Below, piece after piece: positions 13,501-25,500 of a stretch of 64,000 bases of DNA. The notes below the pieces were generated by a model. The model ran no database searches and was not told the DNA's origin. It saw nothing but the letters and a program-made list of their open reading frames with translations. The translations under genes were made by a program, and so were the position numbers. Source of the DNA: Liolophura sinensis (lineage: Eukaryota; Mollusca; Polyplacophora; Chitonida; Chitonidae); contig NC_088297.1 in the NCBI RefSeq assembly GCF_032854445.1, positions 21,339,127-21,403,126 of the forward strand. The letters run 5' to 3'. Position 1 is the first letter of the stretch; each line of letters opens with the position of its first letter.

Positions 13501-16500
13501 ATGTGGTCTGGGACAGGCACCATATAGATGTGTGTAGCTATAGAGGCAATACCTTTGTCGTACACCTGAGAAACAGCTGTGTATGCACAACTGTTAATGA
13601 TTTCAGGGATCAGGGATCCTCTGTGGAGTTAAGGATGTGTGTAATATATGTAGCAGAATTGCCGCGTGTCCTTAGAGGCTTGCTTGTACCTGCATTAAAT
13701 TCTGCATATTTGCTAATTGCGACAGACACGTACAATTACATGCATGTTGTAATTAGTGAGAACTTTGGATTCAGTGTAAAAATGCTAATTTATTTTCAAA
13801 GTAATAAAGACAGCCTTCACCTTTTGAAGTTGTACATGTGGTATTGCTTATGGTACAAAAAAAAATACTCCTTTTCAAATTCAAAGTCATTGACGAATTA
13901 AGGCACCTTTATAACATGTTATGTCAAAAAAAATGCTAATTTAAAATTAAAAGACCTCAACTTGACAAGGTAGATAAACATCAATGTTGACAGGTTTCTC
14001 CATTTGCCCTAATTACTATCATTCTGTGGGGCAAATTTCATTACGGATCAATATGAAACACTATAGAGACAAAATACATTGAAAAATGGCTCTAAAACTA
14101 GAAAGCTTACAGTTGTATACAAAACTTGAAATGCTTCAATGCACAAAAACAGAATCCTGTTCTCACAGGATCATGCACATCATGTTTTCGTGCTTTTACC
14201 TGGATAGGTATCCGTGTAACTGACAGTGGCACATTAGCTAATCCACATCCGCCCTTAGGCAGATAAGTGTAAGTCTAAGATTTCCGTTTACACAGTGCAG
14301 TGATTCAGGGTTGTAGTTTCGTGCCTTGGGTCAGAGAATTTTATTGCTTTTTGCTGAAGATGGCAATTGACAAATTTGTCAGGTAAACATCGTCTACACT
14401 TGTGTGTGTAACCATATATACCTGTCTGAGCGTGCAGCAGAAACAGGCGCGCTTTTCCACATACAATTACATTACAGTTGACAAATGCACCAGGCATATC
14501 AAACAGTCGTAAATCCTCTGCGACTCTCGCAGCACCCAAATTGCTCTTACCAATTGACTCCATATATTTTAGAGTCTTGCTTGCAGAGCGTTTAAACTCT
14601 GGCTTGATTTACAATAGGCCAGTACACATGTACATTTAAGTACTGCCAAACCATGGGACTGTTATCCATAATGGTTCATACGCACATTAACGGGCCCCTA
14701 CAGTTGGTAGAGCGTCCGTTTCAGGGCCGGTAGATCCAGGGTCAATCCTGGATCGGGTCACACCTAAGACCTTAAAAGAGGCAGCTGTAACTTCCTTGCT
14801 TGGTGTTCAGGGGATAGTGCAATGACTGATTGACGTCTATCAAAATAATGGCTCAGGTGACTCGGCTTTCTTGCCGTCAGTGTCATCTCAGTGAAGCAGC
14901 ACTAGATAAGAGTGGTGGAAATCTGTCCTGCAACAAAGAGGCACATTACATGCATTCTAAGGACTCCTTCGTCGACACATGACTGAAAAATTGTTAAGTA
15001 TAACGTTAAACCCCAAGCACTCGCTCACTCAATCATATGCACATCAAGTCCTTTAAGCAAAATTTGCTAAGCGGTTGAACACTTTAATATGCTGTATTGT
15101 TAAAATGATTTAGTTGCTAGTTTACTCTGAGCTATCCCGTTTCATAAACATGACCACCATTATACATGTACATGTATGGGTGCAAAAATTATAGAGAAAA
15201 TCAGTTAACAAAATCAATGAATACAATGAATGAACCAAAAATCACCCAGTCAGCATTTGTGTAGTTTTGCCGTATTGTGTGTAATGTCCTGTGTAGCAGC
15301 CTCCACATGGACTTGCAGTTTTAGTTTTCCACTGTACTCAGTTTTTCCATTGCTGTTATTTTTCATGAATTCCAGAATGCTATGATATAATGCAATGACT
15401 TATGGTTTGAAATGTGGCCTTTGTTCCAGTTGATTTTCCCATACGTGAACGTTGATTGTAAATATTACGACTTGGGACTGCCTCACCGAGATGCCACTGA
15501 CGATCAGGTGACCATCGACGCAGCCAATGCCATCAAAGAACACAGTGTTGGCATCAAATGTGCCACCATCACTCCAGATGAGGAAAGGGTCAAAGGTCAG
15601 TAGACTAGTATATATGAAATAAACTCTAATTCGTCAACCTTTTCACATGTTTTCAAGGTTTTTATTGAAGCTTATTCTGAAGGCTTTATTATGTGTAGAC
15701 TGATAAAATTATACTTTTTCTGAAGTTCTCAAATTGGCCAATCCAACCAATGTAGTTTTTTATCCAAATCTAATTATTAATGAGCATAAATTGCACTGAA
15801 AATTTCTTTCATATGCGAAAAGGTTGAGGAATTAAAGTAAATATTTTTGAGGTGACTAGGTGTTAGTGGCAGTTGGTGTTTTTTTTTTTATGTTCATGTG
15901 GTCTTTCATGAAGTGTGTTGGAGATGTTCCACCATGGCATACACATTTAACACTAACTGTGGTGGGAATCTTGCCATTATACGTAGGAAAGTTTGTAAGT
16001 AACCTTGCCACAGATTGGTGTTTTTCTCTGGGCACTATAGTTTCCTCCTCTCCAGAAAACCCTCTCCCACCGTATACATGTAAATGAAACATTCTTGATC
16101 ATGGCTTTACATCAGTTAGTATATTCAGTTGTAAAATTCCAGAAATTACCATCTAATCGCTTGAATTGTTACAGGTGTGACCATTATTTTCTTAATGCCC
16201 AAATTTTGAACTTATTTCATATGTAAAGCTTTGTGTCATGTGTGAAGCTTTGTGTCACGTGTGAAGCTTTGTCACGTGTGAAGCTTTATGTCATGTGTGA
16301 AGCTTTGTGTCACGCGTGAAGCTTTGTGTCATGCGTGAAGCTTTGTGTCATGTGCAAAGCTTTGTTACGTGTGAAGCTTTGTCACGTGCGAAGCTTTGTC
16401 ACGTGTGAATCTATGTGTCATGCGTGAAGCTTTGTGTCATGCGTGAAGCTTTGGGTCACGCGCGAACCTTTGGGTCACGCACAAAGCTTTGTGTCACGTG

Positions 16501-19500
16501 CAAAGCTTTGTCACGTGTGAAGCTTTGTCACATGTGAAGCTTTGTGTCACGCACGAAGCTTTGTGTCACGTGCAAAGCTTTGTGTCACGTGCAAAGCTTT
16601 GTCACATGCGAAGCTTTGTCACATGCGAAGCTTTGTCACATGTGAAGCATTGTCACGTGTGAAGCTTTATGTCATGTGTGAAGCTTTGTCATGTGAAGCT
16701 TTGTGTCACGTGTGAAGCTTTCATTTGAGGTGTACTGTTTTATTCATAGAATTCAGTTTGAATGCATTTGCTATTCAAAGTGAAGATTGAGAAATGAGGA
16801 CAGGTGAAAGATTTTCCACTTTAGGATAGCTACTTATGAATAGTTCTTGTAAGTGGGAATGTCTGTCAGCAACCTGCAGATGGTCGTGGGTTCCCCCCGG
16901 CTCTGCCCGGTTTCCTCCCACCATAATGCTGGCCACCGTGGTATAAGTGAAATATTCTTGAGTATGGCGTAAGACACCAATCGAATAAATATAAATAGTT
17001 TTGAATAAAGTGGATTCACAGTATTCTCAGTGAAATGGACAAATAAGCTGCAAGCTTAATTCAGCAACAGTGAAAACTGTTTCATAACTGACTTTTTTCC
17101 TTTTCACTTCAGTGCAGTGGGGTTTGAATGATCTTGTTTGTAATCTTGATTTCCACACGTGAATCTTATATTAGCACTTTTTTTTTCTCCTCCAGAGTTT
17201 AACCTTAAGAAGATGTGGCTCAGCCCAAATGGCACAATCCGAAATATCCTGGGAGGAACAGTGTTCCGTGAGCCAATTATCTGTAAGAACATTCCCCGTC
17301 TTGTCCCTGGTTGGACAGAGGCCATCATCATTGGCAGACACGCCCATGGAGACCAGGTAAAGCAGCATCATGTCAAAGAAGATTTAGCTGGTTAACAATT
17401 TGTTTCAGCGAAAAAACGGGATTTATTGATCTCCTGTAGCCAAAAATAAATGAACAAATTTTACGTTGGTAATAGTAATTGGCTCTGGACATTTCTGTTA
17501 AACATGTAGGAATGTTGGATAAGATTTAATGAAATTGCAAGGTTCAGATGAAATGCTGTGTCATTTATGTTTGTCTTTGGATACCGTTAGACCAGTTTGT
17601 AAGCATTGTAAAATGGTACTGTAATTCTTCAGAATGTTCTGAATGCATTATTTTGTGTAGATTGTTTTGTAAAGCGTGACAAGGCCCAATCCAGCCAATG
17701 TAGTTCTCCAAAATCCTCTTAAAAATGTGCATAAATTGCTCTGAAAGTTGCTTGTTAATGAGCTATAAGGTAGAGGAATGAGAGTAAATCTTCTTGCATG
17801 TTTTGAGCACTAGACTGATACAATTCTACTCTTTCATGAAGCTTAAGTACCCTAAACGACCTAAAATTTTGTTGATGACTCAGTTTCACATTTTCCCAGA
17901 ACCTGGGAGTTCTGTTGGTTTTAGAAATGTACTTTGAGAGGTGTTTGAAAGTTGCATGTACAGTGATATCCTGCTGGGAAAGTGTAAATTTTAGCACCAG
18001 AAGTAATATCTCATGACATTTATTTTCCTCCAAAAATGCTCTTTTGTGGTCGAATTTTTAGGTCATTTAAGTTAGTCTATTTTTATTGCCAAATCAGATC
18101 AATAAGCAGATATAAATATTGCTCCATCTTCAGTTTTGTTTGAATGATTGGTTATTTTCTTTTCTCAAGTATTTTTGTTAACAGTTGGAGCTTTATATAT
18201 ACTACTTAAGACTCCTAGTTTTACGTGGGTTCAATATTATCAGTGAAGTCAAGGTTACGGGTAAACACTACCAATGATTGGCTCCTGTATACATAAACAT
18301 TACACTGTATACCATTTATATTTTTTTCAAATAAAGAGGTTAGTCGCTTGATAATGATCCCAGCATGTGGATCGAAAGCTTGTGAAACCTTTGTTACATT
18401 TACGTGGTGATATCTTGACTTCATTATTATATTATAGTTTGACCTTTGTTTGTCTTTCTTTAGTACAAAGCCACAGACTTTGTTGTGACCGAGCCTGGAA
18501 CCTTTGAGATGGTTTTCACACCTGCCAAAGGTGGCGAGGTGAAAAAGATGAAGGTGTTTGACTTCAAAGAAGGCGGAGTCGGCATGGGAATGTACAACAC
18601 AGATGAGGTACAGAAATAGCGACGAGCACTTATCTACCACACGTATGATATTCCTGTATTATTTCTTGAATGGGGAGGCGGCATATTTTTTAATCCCGCG
18701 AGGTCCTGCGAGTGTGAAGCAGGACTTTATGCCATTAGTACGTCAAAAATGGATTGTAGCGGGACATCTACAATGTATCAGTCTTCATTGTATCATGATA
18801 CTGTTTTCAATGTGATGTGATTATGATGAGCTGGGAAAGGAAGATTTGATGTCAATAAAATTGCGTCAAGGACCTTCTGTTCGGCATTTTATAGGTCCCT
18901 GTGATGGCATGTGACATTGTGTTTCGGTCAGTAATCTTTTTGGTTTTAACCACAAATGTACGGAAAAATTCACATTGATTGTAGTTATGCGAGCAGAACA
19001 GAAATGAGTTCATGTTAAAATTTAGAGTTATCCCCCTTTATATGATAGTGTTTTTTTCAAATCAAGAAGGAATTTGAAGAATTACTTCACTTCACAGTTT
19101 GAAATAGGACGATCATGTGTATTTCGATCATCAACTGCAAACTTGATGTCTTTGAAATTCACATTGCCATTATTCAGAGGTAATTTTGCTCAGTGTTTGC
19201 ATTCTTAACTGAGTGGAAACTAGATTTTATATTGATGGCACTGTCCACACACATAATGAAGCCTGAAAGATTACCAGTTGCATTTTTGTAAAAAGAAAAA
19301 AAAAGAAATCATGGTTCAGATTTAAGGAAACAGTTAAAAACGCACACTGTTCAATTGATTTTGAAACTGTGCCCAGATTTTCTAATGTGCCCAGATTTTT
19401 GTAAATTACAAGTAAGAAAACAATGAAACCAATAAATGTATGTAATGAATCCAAAGATTCTCAGTTGCATTTTTGCACAAAAAATTATTATATTTTGTTT

Positions 19501-22500
19501 AAAAGAGATTATTTCAACTGACCATGTATGTATCTTTGAGATGTTGTTGATGTTTGTTTGTTACTGCTGAACAGTGCAGCCCATGACCAAACCTTCTTAA
19601 CAAGAATAACTGTTGTTGTTGTTTCAGTCAATTCGTGGCTTTGCACACAGTTGTATGCAATATGCTTTGATGAAGAAATGGCCGCTCTACATGAGCACAA
19701 AGAACACAATCCTGAAACGTTATGACGGACGCTTCAAGGACATATTTGAGGAGATTTACCAAAGGTTTGTGGCCCTTTCTAACAATCAGATTTTTTCAAA
19801 TCTTTTTTTGGCTGGACATACCGGCTGGGAAGGTCTGCCAGCAACATGTGGATAGTCATAGGTCTGACCTGGACTCTGCCTGCCTTCATCCCACCATTAT
19901 GGTGGCTGCTGTCACATAAGTGAAACATTGAGTACAGTGGGCTCTGCCTGTCTTCATCCCACCATAATGTTGGCTGCTGTCGTATAAGTGAAACATTGAG
20001 TACAGTGGGCTCTGGCCAGTTTCCTCCCACCATAATGTTGGCTGCTGTCGTATAAGTGAAACATTGAGTACAGTGGGCTCTGCCCAGTTTCCTCCTACCA
20101 TAATGTTGGCTGCTGTCGTATAAGTGAAACATCGAGTACAGTGGGCTCTGCCCAGTTTCTTCCCACCATAATGCTGGCCGCCGTCGAATAAGTGAAATAT
20201 GCGAGTACAGCATAAAACACTAATCAGATAAACAAATAAATGAAATATTTTAAATGGTAGATTTTACACAGTAGCTAATATGTTTTTGCATGGTTGACCC
20301 AAACTTAACATGCTCTTGATTGGTCAGTTCATGCAAAGCTATGCAAGATAATGTATTTACCACATTTTGTGGTACCACAACTTTCTTAATTTTCCTTGAG
20401 GATTTCTTCCATTCCACATTGTACTGCATGGAGGTTTTGTAAATGTGTGGCCCATGTATTGAAAGACATTTGTTAGTACCTACATTTGAAAAAAAAAAAG
20501 AAAAAAAAAATACCTGAAGAAAATTTGATATCTTCACAACACTTGCCTTACCTTATTATGAAAACTTTTGTTAAAGCCCTGCTCACAGAATATAATGTGA
20601 TCTCAAAGTGCTGAATGGGTGTGAATTTTTGTCGCATTTTGCTGTCGGCTGTCAAAATCTGGATTGCTTGTGGCTGGTCATAGACATTTTGGTCCTTTAC
20701 CTGTGGGTTGAGTTGCCCTCTCCCCTCATTACCCTGCATTAAGATTTGTTTTACTCACTAGAAGCTGAAATAATTTTAATTCTGTATGATATTGAATTGA
20801 ATTTTTTTTTGGCAGCAAGTACAAGGGTGATTTTGAGAAGAACAAGATCTGGTATGAACATCGTCTCATTGATGACATGGTTGCCCAGGGCATCAAGTCT
20901 TCCGGCGGATTTGTGTGGGCGTGCAAGAACTACGACGGTGACGTGCAATCTGATGTCGTCGCTCAAGGTGGGTCAGCGCCACTGGTCAGAGTGGTTGTCT
21001 ATGGGCATTGTGATTGTCAACAGTTATTGTGATTGTCAACAGTTATTGTGATTGTCAACAGTCATTGTGATTGTCAACAGAGAGAGTGGTTGTCTACGGG
21101 CATTGTGATTGTCAACAGACGACATGGTTGTCTACCAGCAGCCTATTTGGCAACACATTTGGCAGTGTTTCAGGTCAGTCATCACAAATATGCATGTGTA
21201 TCATGCAAATATGACAATTTCAGACACATAAATGACTATTATTGGATATATTTTATCCATTTCCATACTGTATGGCAATATCTGTGAATGGAATTCATTT
21301 TATTTCAGACTTTTAATTTAAGTCATGTTTGATGACCTTGAATTTTGCCAAGGTCATGGGTCTGAAGAACTTGAAAAACCCCAGATACATTTTGACCCCA
21401 GATAGAGCAACTGTAATCTTTCAAAAGGCTGGAGGTGGTGGTATTGCCTTGTAAATACACAATATTTATTACAATAAGTGAAAAAGGTTCAGACTCCCAG
21501 ACTAAAACATAGTGCCCAAAGTAGTTAGTTGCATGTACCGAAACAAAGAGGGAAGATCTTCACGACCCCCTTGGTCGTAGTTGGCTAGAGATGGCCTTCC
21601 TTCCACTGAGTTCAGACATTGTGATATAGTTTACTCGTTGCTTACCAATCAAGTTTCCTCCTCCACTATTGTCGTACAAATGGTATAATTTGAATTACAA
21701 CGTAAAAAAAAAAAACATACCCAAACACAGGTCACTGGTAATGTCTGTTTGGTGTGGTGTCTAATATGATTGCATGATGCAGAGTATGTTTGTGATTCAT
21801 GAGTTTTTGGGCTGGAGGCAGTTGATGTATATCTAGTTATGACAGCAGCTACCGCATCAGTGTGCGACGAATGCTGCTGTGAGTTCACAATGAGGAAATG
21901 ACAAAGTCAATCCATGGGTTGATTACTGCTGCTTTATTAGAACTGTTATTCGTTGTGTAGGTATACCGTTTGAGCAAATTCGCACGCTCCACAAAACTAT
22001 ACATCAATCCGGTTCAAAAAGCTCCTTACACGTGAAACTAAAAACAAAGAACGATATTATATTTAGCGCACAATCGTTTATCTGAATTTACGTCATTAAA
22101 GTCACAAAAAGTGGACAAACTGTGACATCTCCTGTCAGTTATCAATAACTTCAACTTCTACGCAGATTCACACTCATTGTACACTTAGGTAACATAAAAT
22201 AAACATGTTTACAGAGTAAAAACATTATCTGAGCTAATCCTGAGAAATACATACCACCACGGATCCTCAAAACCTCGCAACAACCCAAGTTCTGAGCTGC
22301 CGTGACAACCAAAAGACACTCGATGTCGTTTTCATGGCACCTACGTCACAGAACGAAGTCGCAAAGGGGTGACAACTCCCTATCTGTATTGACTACAGTA
22401 ACACTAGTACTCAGCACAAGTAGTACACTCACTTTTGCACTGTGTTATACAGAATTACACACATTGATCTAAGGCGTGACAGCAAGTTGATTTCCTCTCA

Positions 22501-25500
22501 ACCAGATAGAATGTACAAACGGACTGAAATAGAAGACATTTGAAATGGATTACAAATGGTGTGGAACTCGCGTCACGAAGAAACATGAATGTGATGCAGC
22601 ACAGTTGAGCTTGGTATTTTACAGTTGTTGTCATCGGGTGCGATACTAAGTACTGTTGTTGAACCCTAGGTGCTTTGGTTTTATCCAGTCAGTTACAGGG
22701 GGTGTAATAATTTAAGGTATCATGTGATTTAGTGGTATCCTGTGTAGTTTGCACTCATGTAGGAAGAATATTGTTACATGAATGTGTTTTGTTGCTAGAT
22801 TACTGGTCAAATCTGTCAAACACGTCGTCCTTTTTGGCATAGTGTATAGTGGAGTTTTTCTGCGAGTGAATGGCATGCGGTGTAGTGTGAAAAATGATAG
22901 TGTTTTTATACTGATCTGTTGTGTTGCCAGGTTATGGGTCGCTGGGTCTGATGACTAGTGTGTTGATGTGCCCCGACGGAAAGACGATTGAGGCAGAGGC
23001 TGCGCACGGAACTGTCACAAGACATTACAGAGAACATCAAAAGGTAATAAAAATAAGAAATGTTGGTTTTCAGCTAAGGGGAAAACACATTGTAATGCTT
23101 ATCAAAATGGATCATTTTGAATTGAAATGGTTTGTTTTGATCTAGATTGTACATTTATGGCGGTGGCTGGTTCATTTATTTTGATATGCTTGCTCATTTT
23201 GTATTGGGATGCTTCCTGAGTTTGTATTGGGGTGCTTTCTCATTTTGTATTGGGATTCTTGCTCATTTTGTATTGTTCATCTTATATTGGGGTGCTTGTT
23301 CATTTTGTATTGGGATGCTTGCTCATTTTGTATTGGAAAGCTTGCTCATTTTGTGTTGGGATACTTGTTCATTTTGTGCTAGGATGCTTGCTCATTTTGT
23401 ATTGGAAAGCTTGCTCATTTTGTATTGGAAAGCTTGCTCATTTTGTATTGGAAAGCTTGCTCATTTTGTATTGGGGTGTTTGATCATTTTGTATTGGGAT
23501 GCTTGCTTAGTTTGTATTGGGATGCTTGCTCATTTTGTATTGGGATGCTTGCTCATTTTGTATTGGGGTGTTTGATCATTTTGTATTGGGATGCTTGTTC
23601 AGTTTGTATTGGAAAGCTTGCTCATTTTGTGCTAGGATGCTTGCTCATTTTGTATTGGGGTGCTTGATCATTTTGTATTGGGATTCTTGCTCAGTTTGTA
23701 TTGGAAAGCTTGCTCATTTTGTATTGGGGTGCTTGCTCATTTTGTATTGGGGTGCTTGCTCATTTTGTATTGGGATGCTTGCTCATTTTTTATTGGGATG
23801 CTTGCTCAGTTTGTATTGGGATGCTTGCTCATTTTGTGTGGGGATACCTGTTTATTTTGTATTGGGGTGTTTGCTCATTTTGTATTGGGATACTTGCTCA
23901 TTTTGTATTGGGATGCTTGCTCATTTTGTATTGGGATGCTTGCTCATTTTGTATTGGGATGCTTGCTCATTTTGTATTGGGGTGCTTGCTCATTTTGTAT
24001 TGGAAAGCTTGCTCATTTTGTATTGGGATATTTGTTCATTTGTGATGGGATGTTTGCTCATTTTGTATTTCTCTATTCTCTATCTCTGTTGGTTCTTGCG
24101 TTTCCAGGGCAACCCAACCAGTACCAATCCAGTGGCCAGTATCTTCGCATGGACTCGCGGATTGGAACATCGTGGAAAGCTTGACAACAACAACGATCTG
24201 ATCAAGTAAGTGACTGGTTGTTGATTTATCCAAGTGAAAAGTTTCACTTACATAGACAAGAGGGGTCAGAAAGTGGAAGTGTCATAATGCAGATGTCCTG
24301 AAAAGTTGCGCGGAATACCAGACGTCCAACTACAAATCCTCTGTTGAGAAGAAAATACAACAAATAATGTAACTTTAGAATAGTGATGAAAGCAGCCACA
24401 AACATTTTGTTCTGAAGTGCTTGGTAAATTTCTTGGAGATTATGGGATCCACCATATTAGAGAAACTGGAAACATGTGTCATCCTTATCACATGGTTGAA
24501 TGGGGAAAGAGGGTTCATATGATGTCAACAGAAATAGCTACCTGCTTGAGTGACAGAAATCTCTTGTGACTAATTAGAATTGCTAAGAGGGCTGCTTTTT
24601 TGATGATGTCAATGTGCATGGTGGTGTTGACTTTTAAATGCTATTCTGCATTATGCATCATCACGAGAACAGAATGGCATATAAATTCTTTTTAAACTTT
24701 GTCCCCGTTTTCCTTTCAGCATAATGCTGGCCGCTGTTGTATAAGTGAAATATTCCTGAATACGGCATACAAAACACCGATCAAATAAATAAATAAATAA
24801 ATTTAAAACAAATGTAAACAATTCTTTATTAGAGGTGTAATTTTACGAACAGAAGCCAGTTTCACCTTGGTTTCTTTGCTGCTTATAATCTGACGTAAAA
24901 GTTTAGGTGATATTACAGAATGTGTGTACAGAATTATGAGTACTATCACAGCAAGAGATTTATATTGTTTGTTCACATACTGCCTTGTCTACACGAGACA
25001 AACGTGACCAGGTTATTCAGACTGCAATGCACAGTTAAAGGAACAGAACATCTGACTTCAATCCAGTTTACACTGGACTTTGGTGGAGTGGAAGTCATTA
25101 CGAAAATATCAAATATTCTTTCGTCATATTTATTTTTTCTTTTTTCAGATTCGCTGGTGGTCTGGAGAAGGCATGTGTGGAAACTGTTCACAGCGGAAAG
25201 ATGACAAAGGATTTGGCAGGCTGCATCTATGGCATCAAAAAGTAATTCATTGATCAATAAACCAGTCTTCTCTTTACCTCAGGGGTCTCTCATTTGATTG
25301 ATGTTTTTATGCTGTACTCAAGAATATTTCACTTGTATGACGGAGGTTTGAGTCTCTCAGGTTCTTAGTGGACTGAACGGGTGTTCTTGCTGCAGTCAAT
25401 TAGCTCCTGGGCAATAAGATCACGAGTTTAAATCCGCTTTGTGCTGTTTGTATGTCAGCAAATATTGTTGACTCTAGGCACTACGATCACTAGTTCAAAT

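Noticed and set aside
13476..13901. 141-residue plus-strand open frame
   Set aside because: It lies in IDH2 intron 2, with intron-like composition, no recognisable motif and no splice or promoter support.
18221..18640. 139-residue minus-strand open frame
   Set aside because: It overlaps IDH2 exon 5 on the opposite strand and is a shadow of that exon plus intron sequence.
23147..24209. Open frames of 142, 230 and 174 residues on the plus strand
   Set aside because: They arise from the 23-bp tandem repeat, which has no stop in any forward frame. Only the last 33 codons before 24206 are real, as IDH2 exon 9.
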